The notes: generated by a model from the letters alone, not told the origin. A DNA stretch of 64,000 bases from Streptomyces tubercidicus (GCF_027497495.1 NZ_CP114205.1:8122001-8186000), one strand, 5' to 3'. Numbered from the stretch's first letter, positions 24,618-34,123 are shown. Translations and numbers: made by a program.

Positions 24618-25604
24618 ATGTTCGATATACCTCTTTCGGCGCTTGAAGTCGCCATGGTCCAAACGGGCGCCCGAGCCGTGGACACCTTGCGTGATACCGC
24701 GGCGTTCGCACAGGGCCTGGAGCGGCTGGGCTACCACCGGATCTGGTACGCCGAGCATCACCACTCACCCGCCATCGGCGCGTTCCCGCCAGTGGTGTTG
24801 ACCGCACACGCTGGTGCTTTGACCTCGGCGATCCGTCTCGGATCAGGCGGAGTACTGGCGCCCAACCACGCACCTCTCACACTGGCAGAGCAATTCGGAA
24901 CGCTGGCAGCCTTGCACCCGGACCGTATCGATCTGGGGATCGGCCGCGGCCCCGGCACTTTCGACGAGGCCACCGCACGGGCACTGCGCCGCGGAGCCGC
25001 CCCGGCAACGGACACGGAATACGAGGGCGACGTATCCGCGATCCTGTCCTTCCTCCTCGACGAAGTCGCCCTCGGCCCACTGCCGGAGCCCTGGCTGCTG
25101 GCCTCCAGTACCGCAGGCGCCACACTCGCCGCGCAACTGGGCCTGCCGGTCGCCGTCGCACACCACATCCGTCCGGACAACACCCAGGCGGTACTGGACC
25201 GTTACCGGGCGGAGTTCACTCCGTCCCGCTGGTGCGAGCGGCCGCGTGTGCTGTTGTGCGTGGAGACGGTGTGCGCCGACACCGCAGAGGAAGCCGCGTG
25301 GCGCGTCGGACCGATGGACGTCGTCAAGGCCGGGCTCTTGAAGGGACTGAGCGAGATCCCCTTCCCCACGCCCGCGGATGCGGCCGCCCACCCCTTCACA
25401 GCGGAGGAGCGACGGGCCCTGGCCGGCTTCCGCGCCCAGCAAGCCGTCGGGACACCGGAGACGGTCGTAGCCCGGCTCACGCAACTGGCCGGTAAAACCG
25501 GAGCGGACGAACTGATGCTGACCACACCTGTCTATGACCTCGGTGACCGTCTCCGCTCCTACGAGCTCATCAAGAAGCACGGGGAGGTCATCGCAGAGTC
25601 TTAG
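24618..25604 (+). CDS. LLM-class flavin-dependent oxidoreductase
   Basis: Luciferase-like monooxygenase of 328 residues of the FMN/FMNH2-type group (MsnO8/YhbW-like). Blocks are PLSALEVAMVQTG, YHRIWYAEHHHSPAIG (the WxAEHH signature), IRLGSGGVLAPNHAPLTLAEQFGTLAALHPDRIDLGIGRGPG and VGTPETVVARL near the end. Length and motifs match the family. No ribosome site is evident upstream of ATG 24618, so it may be leaderless. Its stop is 35 bases from the convergent SDR stop. Confidence 0.9.
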   Translation: MFDIPLSALEVAMVQTGARAVDTLRDTAAFAQGLERLGYHRIWYAEHHHSPAIGAFPPVVLTAHAGALTSAIRLGSGGVLAPNHAPLTLAEQFGTLAALHPDRIDLGIGRGPGTFDEATARALRRGAAPATDTEYEGDVSAILSFLLDEVALGPLPEPWLLASSTAGATLAAQLGLPVAVAHHIRPDNTQAVLDRYRAEFTPSRWCERPRVLLCVETVCADTAEEAAWRVGPMDVVKAGLLKGLSEIPFPTPADAAAHPFTAEERRALAGFRAQQAVGTPETVVARLTQLAGKTGADELMLTTPVYDLGDRLRSYELIKKHGEVIAES

Positions 25605-25638
25605 GAGCCCGTGCCGGGGTGGTTCCGGTGTCCTTCGA

Positions 25639-26433
25639 TCACAACGTCTTGACCTGGCCACCGTCGATGGTGAATTCGGCTCCGGTGATGTTGCCGGCAA
25701 GCGGGGAGGCGAGGAAGAGGGCCAGGTCGGCGACTTCGTGGGCCTCGGTGACCCGCCCGGTGGAAATGCCCATGCTCTGCGGCACGACTACGTCGATGGC
25801 TTCCTGCGCGGTCGTGCCGGCCTGAGCCGCCGTGGCATCGGCGAAGCCACCCGGAGCGGTCCAGAAGGGGGTGCGGACCGGTCCCGGGGCGATCGCGTTG
25901 ACCCGTACGCCTTGTGGTGCGAACTCCTCGGACAGTGACTTGGTCAGGCTGCTCAGCCCGGCCTTGGCTGCGGAGTAGTCCACGACCATCGGGAAGGGCA
26001 GGCGCGCGTTGATGGAGCTCATGTTGATGATGGAACTCCCCGCCGCGTCCAGCAGGTAGGGAAGCGCGGCGCGGCTGGCCCGGACCGCGCTGAACAGGGT
26101 CATGTTGAAGATTCGCTGCCACTCGGTGTCGTCGATGTCCAGGAAGCCCCGGCGGGGCGTCCCGGCACCCAAAGTATTGACCAGGACGTCGACCCTCCCG
26201 TACTGGTCCACCGCGTGCCGGACGAGCGCGTCCGGTCCCTCTGCGGTGGACAGGTCGACCGGGAAGGCGGTGACGCCGTATTTCTCGCGGAGCCCTTCGA
26301 GTTCGGCAGTGATGCTCCGGCTGCCGGCGATGACGTGTGTGCCTTCACGGGCGAACGCATCGGCGATGGCGAGGCCGATGCCCTTGCTCGCTCCGGTGAC
26401 GACAGCGACCTTGTCAGTGAGCTGAAGGTCCAT
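25639..26433 (-). CDS. Short-chain dehydrogenase/reductase (SDR)
   Basis: Classical SDR of 264 residues. ATG 26433 follows AAAAGGA. The NAD(P)-binding TGASKGIG is at residues 14-21, the family Asn block reads VNTLGAG rather than NNAG, and the catalytic set is S (SSIINMSS), then YSAAKAG (Tyr and Lys). APGPVRTPFW and the terminal GAEFTIDGGQVKTL complete the fold; the final FxIDGG suggests a fabG-like oxidoreductase. The Thr in place of Asn-Ala in the NNAG motif is a mild deviation. Substrate unknown. Confidence 0.92.
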   Translation of the reverse strand: MDLQLTDKVAVVTGASKGIGLAIADAFAREGTHVIAGSRSITAELEGLREKYGVTAFPVDLSTAEGPDALVRHAVDQYGRVDVLVNTLGAGTPRRGFLDIDDTEWQRIFNMTLFSAVRASRAALPYLLDAAGSSIINMSSINARLPFPMVVDYSAAKAGLSSLTKSLSEEFAPQGVRVNAIAPGPVRTPFWTAPGGFADATAAQAGTTAQEAIDVVVPQSMGISTGRVTEAHEVADLALFLASPLAGNITGAEFTIDGGQVKTL

Positions 26434-26862
26434 GATCGTCCTTTTCGTGCTGGATCACCCCCTATATCGAGGGTAGGCGGAAACGAAGCCATCAGCCCAG
26501 CCGAGGGGCCGGGGCGTCCAGCTCCCCACCTGGACCTGCATATCCGCTTGACCAGCGTCTTTCCAGACGACTCAGGTGACCGCCGGAACTCCAATGAGAT
26601 AGAGAACTCAGAAACAGGTCTGACCTTGGTTTTCGCCTCCCGGCAGGATGCTGGATCACTGGTCGGCCGTGGACCACATCATGCTCGGCGTCGGCCGGCT
26701 CGCCTTCCCGCGCCGAGCGCCGGCAGCACGAACCCCCGGGTTCATGACGGCCCGGGGGCTTCGTGTGCTGGTGTGTTCGGCCGGCTCATCGTCCACGATC
26801 CACGCCATGACGGGAAGAGACCACACCGCCTGCCGCGCAGTCACCTGCCGGACCGGGCAGTG
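26434..26862. other. Intergenic region between SDR and EF-hand genes
   Basis: About 430 bases without a recognisable gene; the frames crossing it are shadows. It contains the presumed SDR promoter at its left and a long imperfect hairpin at 26724-26770, listed separately. A stretch near 26590-26640 is less GC-rich than its surroundings. Confidence 0.35.
26724..26770 (-). terminator. Hairpin downstream of the EF-hand gene
   Basis: CCCCCGGG (26733-26740) pairs with CCCGGGGG (26751-26758) around the loop TTCATGACGG, extended by CACGAA/TTCGTG with a one-base bulge. It lies about 90 bases past the EF-hand stop in the direction of its transcription, so it is the likely terminator. Confidence 0.6.
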
Positions 26863-27081
26863 TCAGCCCTTCATGGCCGCCCAGAACTCCTCGAAGGACA
26901 TTTGGCCATCGCCGTTGGTGTCGAGCGAGTCAATCAGCTCCTGGGCCTGGGCCTCGGTGATCTCCGAGCCCTCCAGCTCTGCTACGACCTTGCGGTATTC
27001 CTCTGCGGTGACCAGGCCGTCGCCGTCGACGTCGTAGCGCTCGAAGACCTTCCGCGCCGCCGTCTCCATGATGTCTGCCAT
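26863..27081 (-). CDS. Small EF-hand calcium-binding protein (calmodulin-like, CabD type)
   Basis: Protein of 72 residues made of two EF-hands. Loop one is DVDGDGLVTAEE (residues 17-28), loop two DTNGDGQMSFEE (54-65); both have Asp at positions 1, 3 (Asn in loop two) and 5, Gly at 6 and Glu at 12, so both should bind Ca2+. There is no signal peptide. Streptomyces encode several such one-domain calcium sensors or buffers, and CabD of S. coelicolor has the same size and layout. A stand-alone gene with its own terminator. Targets are unknown. Confidence 0.95.
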   Translation of the reverse strand: MADIMETAARKVFERYDVDGDGLVTAEEYRKVVAELEGSEITEAQAQELIDSLDTNGDGQMSFEEFWAAMKG

Positions 27082-27222
27082 GTGCTCCGCCCTTCTGTGA
27101 TCTTCGTTGACAGGCCCAGATTATCCGCCCGCCCAGAGCACCGCGGCGGCGGCCAACCGCGCAGGAGCCGGCTGATGACAACCCACAGCAATGACGCCGC
27201 CGCTCCGCCGCCGGAAGCAGCG

Positions 27223-27273
27223 CGGAACACCCCCGCACGGCGGAACACCCCCGCACGGCGGAACACCCCCGCA
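27223..27273. repeat. 18-base tandem repeat, nearly three copies
   Basis: The unit CGGAACACCCCCGCACGG begins at 27223, 27241 and 27259, the third copy ending early at 27273. The copies are identical, pointing to recent expansion. It lies between the EF-hand gene promoter and the vWA terminator, in sequence with no real gene. Confidence 0.9.
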
Positions 27274-27286
27274 TGAACGTCGTCCC

Positions 27287-27337
27287 GCCCCACCGGTACG
27301 AGCATGGCGATGACCGTCATGCTCGTACCGGCGGGGC
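27287..27337 (-). terminator. 20-base-pair terminator hairpin of the vWA gene
   Basis: CCGGTACGAGCATG (27293-27306) pairs perfectly with CATGCTCGTACCGG (27318-27331) around an 11-base loop. GCCCC/GGGGC pairs extend the stem beyond one A-C mismatch. It starts 10 bases after the vWA stop on the minus strand. Confidence 0.85.
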
Positions 27338-27346
27338 TTCAAGACA

Positions 27347-28387
27347 TCAGTTCATCAGCAGCAGCCGAGTGCTCGGTACCAGCTTCCGGTTCACGCTGGT
27401 GCTCTGTACAAAGATGGTGAAGTCGTCGTTGTGGTCCGGCTTGACGCGAACTTCCGTGTCCGGCAGGCCGAGCAGGGCTCGGGCCTCCGGCCCCGTGTAC
27501 ACCCGGTCCGTCTTCTTCTCCAGCACCGCAATCCGCTTCCGCGCCTGGATCTTCTCCGACTTACTCAACTGATAGAACGCACAACCGGTACGGAAGGAGT
27601 GCCCGCATTCGATGACCCAGTCCCGGATCCCCGCTTCGCGACTCACCGGAATCAAGTGGTACTCGGACGGATTCACCGGGGTGAGGCCGGCTGCCTTTAT
27701 GGTCTCCTTGTTGACGCTCTCGGCACCCATGGAGAACACCGCCCGCGACCCCCGGATGCCCTGGGAGCGGCCCACCATGAACTTCTCGGTTGCCTGCTGG
27801 ATGACCTGCCCGGCCTCCTCCAGGCCCTGTGTGCTCGTGGCGTCCCAGATGGCGATGTTGTCCTTCGGGAAACCACACTGCATGGCTTCGCGCTTGCCCA
27901 TCTGGTCCGGCACAAGGACGGCCAGCGTCCAGTTGTCCTCCTGCGTCTCGACCATCTTGACGACGCCCTGTACCAGTTCACGCGGATCCCGGGTAGGCGC
28001 ATCCTCGCAGCGATGACTTGCGTTCTCCTGCCCGTCGGTCAGCACGAACGTCAGGAAGCTGTGGTCGCCGTAAAGCTGAGCCGTCTGCGCCAGCTCCCGC
28101 TGCGACTTCAGTGTGGCCGCCAGCAGAGCCGTCATTCCACCGACCCGGTACAGCTGCTTCAGGGACGGCATCCGCAGCACGTCCTTGTCGTAGATGACGC
28201 ACTCCACCTTGTCCGCGAAGACGTACACCGTCACGCGGGTCTCCTGGTCCAGCTCCTTCGACCGGCGGGCAAGATACGCAATCTGCTGGTCGGCGACTTC
28301 CACGACCTTCCGGCTCAGGTGCGACATCGACGAACTGGCATCCAACACCAGAGCAACGTGATTGATGTAGTTCTGGCTTCCGGACAT
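27347..28387 (-). CDS. von Willebrand factor A-domain protein
   Basis: Soluble protein of 346 residues. ATG 28387 follows GGGGAG; the frame extends upstream but poorly. The first ~210 residues are a vWA domain with a complete MIDAS: DASSS at 16-20 (DxSxS), a Thr in YRVGGMTALLAATLKS and the Asp of LTDGQENAS. The region after it (EYHLIPVSREAGIRDWVIECGHSFRTGCAFYQLSKSEKIQARKRIAVLEK) resembles small RING/knuckle-like or dimerisation elements and is shared by actinobacterial and phage vWA proteins that I cannot name. It probably binds metal and a protein partner. The gene stands alone, without the AAA+ partner usual for vWA systems. Confidence 0.85.
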   Translation of the reverse strand: MSGSQNYINHVALVLDASSSMSHLSRKVVEVADQQIAYLARRSKELDQETRVTVYVFADKVECVIYDKDVLRMPSLKQLYRVGGMTALLAATLKSQRELAQTAQLYGDHSFLTFVLTDGQENASHRCEDAPTRDPRELVQGVVKMVETQEDNWTLAVLVPDQMGKREAMQCGFPKDNIAIWDATSTQGLEEAGQVIQQATEKFMVGRSQGIRGSRAVFSMGAESVNKETIKAAGLTPVNPSEYHLIPVSREAGIRDWVIECGHSFRTGCAFYQLSKSEKIQARKRIAVLEKKTDRVYTGPEARALLGLPDTEVRVKPDHNDDFTIFVQSTSVNRKLVPSTRLLLMN

Positions 28388-28489
28388 AACCGCTCCCCCT
28401 TGTTTCCGACGCGATGTACCTACCTTCGCACCCACCACTGACAATCGATCTTGGAGCCAGGCCCGCCGCCCCTTCGCCGGCCGGAAGCC

Positions 28490-29905
28490 TCACACCTCTC
28501 CGTCCCGCCGCCCCTTCCGCGGCAGTGTGAGTGTCGCGCCCGCTGTCAGCACGAGCCCGGCCGCGGCGAGCAGCATGCTCCACCGCATTCCGGCCAGGAA
28601 GGTGTTCGCCCCCGCCAGCAGGGCCCCGAAGGCCGCCACCGCGATGGCTCCGCCGACTTGGCGGGCGGTGTTGAGTACGGCGGACGCGGTGCCTGCCCGG
28701 TCCGCGGGTACCGCGTCGAGCAGCATGGCGGTCAGTGCCGGCACGGTCAGTGCCCCGCCGAGGCCGACCGGCACCATCAGCGCCGCCACCGTCCACACCT
28801 GGGTGTGTGTGCCGACCCCGAGCAGCGCCAGCAGCCCGGCCGCCGTGACCAGCTGTCCTGCCACCATCGGCACCCGCGGGCCGAACAGCGCGGCCAGCTT
28901 CGCCGAGGCCAGGTTCACCACTGCGACCAGCGCGGTCATCGGGATGAACATCAGGCCCGCATGCAGCGCCGACAGTCCGCGCTCCTGTTGGAGGTACAGG
29001 CTGAAGAGGAACACCCCTCCGTAGTAGGCGGCGTTGAGCATGAAGCCGACTGCCAGGGATACCGCCACCACCCGCGAGCGGAACAGCGGCAGGGGGAGCA
29101 TCGGGCGGGCGCCCCTGGCCTGTGCGGTGAGGAAGGCGGCTGCCGCGGCGGCGGCCACCACCAGCGACGCCACCACGAGCGGCCGGCCGAAGCCCTTGTC
29201 GCCGCCCTCGATCACGCCGTACGTCAGCGCCCCCATCGCGACCACCGCCGTTGCCTGCCCGACCACGTCCAGGCGCGCGGGGAGCCGCGGCGAGGCCGGC
29301 ACCCGGGCCAGCAGGGCGAGCGCCAGCAGGCCCGCCGGGAGGTTGACGAAGAAGATCCACCGCCAGCCCACGGTAGCGGTGAGCGCCCCGCCGAGTACCG
29401 GTCCGGCCGCCACCGCGACCGCGCCGCCCACCGTCCAGAGGGCGATCGCCTGCGCCCGCTTCGCCTGGTCGGGGAAGCCCTGCCGGACCAGCGCCAGCGA
29501 CGCCGGCATCATCACTGCCGCCGCGGCGCCCTGCACCAACCGCGCCGCCACCAGTACACCGAGGCTGGGCGCCAGTCCGCAGGCGGCCGAGGCCAGCGCG
29601 AAGAGCACCAGCCCGCCGCCGTAAGCCTGTCGGGCCCCGATGCGGTCGGAGAGGGCGCCTGCGGAGAGCATCAGGGCGGCGAATATCAGCGTGTATCCAT
29701 CCACCATCCATTGCAGGCCGGACATGCCGCCGCCGAGGCTGCGGCCGATGTCGGGCAGTGCGACGGTGACGATCAACGCATCCAGCGCGATGAGGAAGAA
29801 GCCGAGCAGGGCGGCGCCGAGCACCACGGTGGATCCGCCCCGGGCCACCCCCGGCGCAGCGGCCGACGCGCGGGCGGCAGGGGAGGACTTGAGCAGGGAT
29901 TTCAT
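28490..29905 (-). CDS. MFS multidrug-type exporter (DHA2, 14-span family)
   Basis: Major-facilitator exporter of 471 residues. ATG 29905 follows AGGAG. Motif A is GALSDRIGARQAYGGG, motif C reads VGGAVAVAAGPVLGGALTATVGWRWIFFVNLPAG (typical DHA2 with WRWIFFxNxP), and the N-terminal LDALIVTVALPDIGRSL includes motif D1. About 14 spans. It probably uses proton motive force to extrude drugs or a metabolite. It lies downstream of an SDR gene on the same strand (195 bases apart), with a LysR gene divergent from the SDR, suggesting joint control. Confidence 0.93.
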   Translation of the reverse strand: MKSLLKSSPAARASAAAPGVARGGSTVVLGAALLGFFLIALDALIVTVALPDIGRSLGGGMSGLQWMVDGYTLIFAALMLSAGALSDRIGARQAYGGGLVLFALASAACGLAPSLGVLVAARLVQGAAAAVMMPASLALVRQGFPDQAKRAQAIALWTVGGAVAVAAGPVLGGALTATVGWRWIFFVNLPAGLLALALLARVPASPRLPARLDVVGQATAVVAMGALTYGVIEGGDKGFGRPLVVASLVVAAAAAAAFLTAQARGARPMLPLPLFRSRVVAVSLAVGFMLNAAYYGGVFLFSLYLQQERGLSALHAGLMFIPMTALVAVVNLASAKLAALFGPRVPMVAGQLVTAAGLLALLGVGTHTQVWTVAALMVPVGLGGALTVPALTAMLLDAVPADRAGTASAVLNTARQVGGAIAVAAFGALLAGANTFLAGMRWSMLLAAAGLVLTAGATLTLPRKGRRDGEV

Positions 29906-30099
29906 CAGGGCACTCCTGGACCTTCTTGAAGGTGTGCAATCGAGAGGGGAGAGGGGAGGGCCGGGGCGCGTGCTGACCGGCAGGCAGGTGGCGGGAGCGT
30001 CCAGGTGCGGTGAAGTGAGGGGCCCGGGAGCGCTGCCGACGCCGGGACCGCCTGGACCGGGTCCCGCCTGCGCTGACAGGTCCCGCGCCGCCTGGACCG

Positions 30100-30945
30100 T
30101 CACCGAGTGTCGAAGTCCGTCCCCCGGGAGACCTTCTCCCACACGGCGAGTTCGGCCCGCACCGAGTCCAGGTGCCCGACGAGGAAGTCCACCGCGTCGC
30201 CGCCGAGGGCGAGCCGCAGCGGGGGCTCCTCGGCGTCCAGGGCAAGCCGGATCGCCGCCGCTGCCTTCGCCGGGTCCCCGGGCTGGGTGCCGTCACCGTC
30301 CTGCAGCATCTTCCGGGTGGCGCCGACCTTCTCCGCGTACGCCGGGTGCTCCTGGGAGAAGTGGGCCGCGCCCTTGCCGAACAGGTTGGTGCGGAAGGCG
30401 CCGGGCTCCACGATCAGCACCTTGATGCCGAACGGTGCCACTTCGTCGGCCAGGCCCTCCGACAGCTGCTCCAGTGCCGCCTTGGTCGCGCTGTACGCGG
30501 AGAACCCGGCGAAGGACAGCTGTCCGCCGAAGCTGCTGATGTTCACGATCGATCCGCTGCCCCGCTCCCGCATCTGCGGAAGCAGCGCCCGGGTCAGCCG
30601 CGCCGGGCCGAACACGTGCAGCTCAAACAGGTCACGCAGCTCCCGGTCGGTGGTCTCCTCGAACGCCCCGACCTGTGTGCGCCCGGCGTTGTTCACCAGC
30701 ACGTCCACCCGGCCGTAGCGCGCCAGCACGTCGGCGGCCACCACGTCGATCTGCCCGCCGTCGGTCACGTCCAGGCCGATCGCCTCCACCCGGTCGGGGT
30801 GCGCGGCGACCAGGTCGGCCAGCGCCTCGGTCCGCCGGGCCGTGCCGACCACCGTGTCACCGGCGGCGATCGCGGCCTCGGCGATGGCTCGCCCGAAACC
30901 GCTGCTCGCACCGGTGACCAGCCAGACCTTGCCGTTCTCGGTCAT
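30100..30945 (-). CDS. Short-chain dehydrogenase/reductase (SDR)
   Basis: SDR of 281 residues. ATG 30945 follows GGGGAG. TGASSGFG binds the nucleotide; VNNAGRTQVG, NISSFGG and YSATKAALEQLSEGLADEV give the Asn-Ser-Tyr-Lys set. The late block PGAFRTNLFG and the terminal part (GGDAVDFLVGHLDSVRAELAVWE) match the large actinobacterial group of 275-290-residue SDRs often annotated as oxidoreductases near LysR or XRE genes. It is divergent from the LysR gene and upstream of the MFS exporter. The gene at 49.1 kb belongs to the same subgroup. Confidence 0.93.
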   Translation of the reverse strand: MTENGKVWLVTGASSGFGRAIAEAAIAAGDTVVGTARRTEALADLVAAHPDRVEAIGLDVTDGGQIDVVAADVLARYGRVDVLVNNAGRTQVGAFEETTDRELRDLFELHVFGPARLTRALLPQMRERGSGSIVNISSFGGQLSFAGFSAYSATKAALEQLSEGLADEVAPFGIKVLIVEPGAFRTNLFGKGAAHFSQEHPAYAEKVGATRKMLQDGDGTQPGDPAKAAAAIRLALDAEEPPLRLALGGDAVDFLVGHLDSVRAELAVWEKVSRGTDFDTR

Positions 30946-31061
30946 CTCTTCGTCTCCCCGTCTCTCTCGTCAACTGCCGCCCGGGGCCTGCCCGGTGACA
31001 GCTCCCATCCTTCTCCGGGATCCGGGACCACGTCCAAGACTTGCCGTGATAGCCATGAGTT

Positions 31062-31976
31062 ATGGATGTCCATGGACGCGATCTGCGCTACTTCGCCGCA
31101 GTCGCCGAGGAGTTGAACTTCACCCGCGCCGCCGAGCGGCTGTTCGTCTCCCAGCCCGCGCTCAGCAAGCAGATACGGATGCTGGAGAAGCAGGTCGGCG
31201 CGTGTCTGTTCCATCGGGACCGGCGGTCGGTGCGGTTGACCGTGGTGGGGGAAGCCCTGCTGCCGCACGCCCGCGGGATGCTGGCCGCATGGGAGGCCGC
31301 CGAGGAGGCGGTGGAGGAGGCGAGGGCCGCCGAGCTGCACACCCTGGTGATCGGCATGTCCACCAGCCCCGGCCGCGGGCTGCTGCCCGCCCTGCGAACC
31401 CGGTTGATCTCCCGGTACCCGCACGCCCGGCCCGTCCTGCGGCAGGTCAACTGGGCCGACCCCAGCGCCGGGTTGGCGGACGGATCGAGCGATGTGGCCT
31501 TCGTCTGGCTTCCCCTGCCGGACGGCGACCGCTACCGGCATGCAGTGGTGGCCCGGGAGCCACGCTTTGTGGCACTGCCGCAGGGGCACCCTCTGGCGGC
31601 GCGGGCAGCAGCCGACAGGGAGGGAGCGGTGGACTTCACCGATCTCCTCGACGAGCCGTTCCTCGCCCTCCCCTCCGAGGCCGGCCCGCTGCGGGACTAC
31701 TGGCTTGCCCTGGACGCCCGGGACGGTCGCGCGCCGCGGATAGGCGCGGTGGTGGGCAGCGCCGAGGAGACCCACGAGGCGGTCGCCAACGGCCAGGGCG
31801 TGGTACTTCTGGCCACCGGCAACGCCCCGCTGGTCGTCCGGGACGAGGTGATCGCCGTCCCGGTCCGGGGCATCTCGCCCTCCCGTCTGGCGGTAGCCGC
31901 CCGCCGGGACGACGAGCGGCCCTTGGTGGCGGCCTACCTGGCCGCGGCGGCAAAGGTGGGCGCCGGCACCTCCTGA
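31062..31976 (+). CDS. LysR-family transcriptional regulator
   Basis: Regulator of 304 residues. The N-terminal winged helix is canonical: LRYFAAVAEELNFTRAAERLFVSQPALSKQIRMLEKQVGACLFHRDRRSVRLTVVGEALL. The remainder is the LysR substrate-binding domain. It is divergent from the SDR-MFS pair with 116 bases between starts, where it likely binds and controls both directions. The inducer is unknown. Its end is about 160 bases before the arginine deiminase gene on the same strand. Confidence 0.95.
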   Translation: MDVHGRDLRYFAAVAEELNFTRAAERLFVSQPALSKQIRMLEKQVGACLFHRDRRSVRLTVVGEALLPHARGMLAAWEAAEEAVEEARAAELHTLVIGMSTSPGRGLLPALRTRLISRYPHARPVLRQVNWADPSAGLADGSSDVAFVWLPLPDGDRYRHAVVAREPRFVALPQGHPLAARAAADREGAVDFTDLLDEPFLALPSEAGPLRDYWLALDARDGRAPRIGAVVGSAEETHEAVANGQGVVLLATGNAPLVVRDEVIAVPVRGISPSRLAVAARRDDERPLVAAYLAAAAKVGAGTS

Positions 31977-32134
31977 AGGGAGCCTGCCCCATCAGCACCG
32001 GAGGCCCGGGGCGCCTTGCGCGTGTGTGGCAGGGGCGGATGGACAGCCGAAAGGATGAGACGGCCGCCGTCTCACACGAGGGACCCGCCGTCCGGTGGAT
32101 GCCCGGCGGCCCGTCCGGCACTGAGGGTGAGGCC

Positions 32135-34123
32135 ATGGACGACGACAACTCCGTGCCCACCTCCGCCACCCACCCCGCACCCTGCCCGGGAACGAGTCCC
32201 CGCTGGGGGCGCCGTCCCGGGGCCGTGAGAGCGGGCGCGCTCGGAGCGGCGCTGCTCACGGTCGCGGCGGGGACGCTCCTGGCCTGTACCGCGCACGCGG
32301 CGCCGCTCGGGCCGGCACTCCGGGCGGACACGAACCGGGACGGCGAGATCACCCCGGCCGACGACCTCGGCAAGGACACCTGGACCCGCGGCCGCGGCGC
32401 GCTGATGCTGCCCAATGTGGACGATGACCAGCGACGCTGCCCTACTGCGGGCCCCGCAGGCACGCGGCTGCGCGACGACCGCCTCGCCGCCTGCCACGAT
32501 GCCGCGGACACCGTCGTCAACGGACGGGCCGACCTCGCCGACCTCGCCCCCGCGCAGATCGCCGCCGACCCACGGGCCGTGGCGGGAACCACCGCCACCG
32601 TCACCGCCGCCCCCGCTTCCCGGGACCACGTCGGGATCTTCGCCGAGCGTCACGGCCGTATGGTCCGGCTGGGGCCCGGCGACCGGCTGACCACCCGTGA
32701 ACTGCGCCATGGTGTCTGTCTGGGGATCGAGGCACGGGACTTTGTACGCGATCCGAAGAAGTGGAACGGCTTCGCCGACCTCGTGCTGAGGGTCGACCGC
32801 GGCGGTCACACCGCCGAGGACCGGGTGCGGCTCCGGGTCGCGCCGCTGGTGTTCGAGCACGATCTGATGCCGATGCGGCGCATGATGACAGCCGATCACA
32901 CCACCGAGCCGGCCCAGGTGGAACGCGGCAAGCGCTACGACCCCTCCGCGCAACCACGGCCCACACGCTCCGGAGAAGCCGTGTTCCGTCACGACCTGCG
33001 GCGTGGCCTCGACCGGGCCGGACTGACCGCCCCCCTGTACAACTACCCCACGGGCGACGACGTCTGGATGCAGGACCTGTTCAAGACCGCGTATGCCTCC
33101 ATACCCGCCCCCGGCGGCCGGGAGCACCGCGTCACCGTTCTCCTGCGGTCCGCGGATGTCATGCCGGGCACGGCGACGCGCGCGTTCCCGCTGCGGGACG
33201 CCTCGCGCAGTGCGTTCCCGCTGCTCCGTGGCCCCGGTACGGGAGTACTCCAGCAGTACGATCCCCGACGCGTCGGCAGCAAGGACAGCCAGTACTACGG
33301 CTCCTTCAGTTCCACCGGAAATTTCGGCACCCTCCCGCCTCACACCTGGCGTGGCCACCGCTATCCGGTCGGGCGGGTCGTCTACGGCGGGAACGGTGGC
33401 AAGGAGTCCCCGGACACATCCTTCCTCCGGATGCTCACCGCACAGGGCTACCAGCGGCCGATCGCACTGGACACCAGTTGGCTGGGGGTCGGTCACATCG
33501 ACGAATTCCTGTCCTTCGTCCGGGCACGGAACGCCCGCGGCTGGGTGGCCGTCGTCTCGGACCCCGACCTCGGAGAGAAGCTGCTGAGCGGCCTCGTCCG
33601 GCACGGTCAGGGCGGCCGGCCGCTGGTCCGGGGTATCGCCCCCAAAGACACCGCGGACCCCGGACTGACCATCGCCGGCGCGCTGCGCAAGCCCTCCCTG
33701 ACCCGTGGCACCGACATCGCCCGGCGCGGCATCGACGCCGCCCTGCGCACCCTGCGCGTCCGGGCCGGGCTGACGGAGCGCGACATCGTGCGGGTCCCCG
33801 CCCTGTTCGACGTGATCGACCTGCCCGCCGGGTATCCGCGGCACGACGTGGTCGCCAACTACCTGCCCGGCGCGTCCAATGGCGTCAGTACCGGGACCGG
33901 GGTCTATCTGGCGCCACGCCAGCACGCCCCGGCGGCGGGTGGCGGGGATGTCTTCGAGCGGGCTGCCGAGCAGGCCCTGCGGCCGACCGGCACCCGGATC
34001 GCCTGGGTGGAGGACTGGGACTACGCGCACCACCTCGGTACCGTCGGCGGCGAAGTGCACTGCGCGACCAACGCGCTGCGCGGCCACGCCGGCACCCGGC
34101 CGTGGTGGACCGAGCGGGACTGA
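32135..34123 (+). CDS. Exported protein-arginine deiminase (PAD family)
   Basis: Calcium-type protein-arginine deiminase of 662 residues, converting peptidyl-arginine to citrulline. Residues ~28-56 are an export signal with RR at 26-27 and a possible lipobox LLAC (Cys51). Residues ~65-100 read ADTNRDGEITPADDLGKD then TWTRGRGALMLPNVDDD, equivalent to the Ca-binding start of the middle PAD domain. The catalytic set of human PAD4 (D350, H471, D473, C645) is matched by WMQD (Asp314), VGHIDEFLSF (His454, Asp456) and GEVHCATN (Cys643), and RPWW near the C-terminus also matches. The vertebrate N-terminal domain is absent. A two-component system follows. Targets are unknown, presumably outside the cytoplasm. 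Confidence 0.92.
   Translation: MDDDNSVPTSATHPAPCPGTSPRWGRRPGAVRAGALGAALLTVAAGTLLACTAHAAPLGPALRADTNRDGEITPADDLGKDTWTRGRGALMLPNVDDDQRRCPTAGPAGTRLRDDRLAACHDAADTVVNGRADLADLAPAQIAADPRAVAGTTATVTAAPASRDHVGIFAERHGRMVRLGPGDRLTTRELRHGVCLGIEARDFVRDPKKWNGFADLVLRVDRGGHTAEDRVRLRVAPLVFEHDLMPMRRMMTADHTTEPAQVERGKRYDPSAQPRPTRSGEAVFRHDLRRGLDRAGLTAPLYNYPTGDDVWMQDLFKTAYASIPAPGGREHRVTVLLRSADVMPGTATRAFPLRDASRSAFPLLRGPGTGVLQQYDPRRVGSKDSQYYGSFSSTGNFGTLPPHTWRGHRYPVGRVVYGGNGGKESPDTSFLRMLTAQGYQRPIALDTSWLGVGHIDEFLSFVRARNARGWVAVVSDPDLGEKLLSGLVRHGQGGRPLVRGIAPKDTADPGLTIAGALRKPSLTRGTDIARRGIDAALRTLRVRAGLTERDIVRVPALFDVIDLPAGYPRHDVVANYLPGASNGVSTGTGVYLAPRQHAPAAGGGDVFERAAEQALRPTGTRIAWVEDWDYAHHLGTVGGEVHCATNALRGHAGTRPWWTERD

Noticed and set aside
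30842-34123. A single 1093-residue protein ending in the arginine deiminase
   Set aside because: The upstream 430 residues are the antisense/wrong-frame text of the SDR and LysR genes; the deiminase starts at ATG 32135 with a ribosome site and signal peptide.
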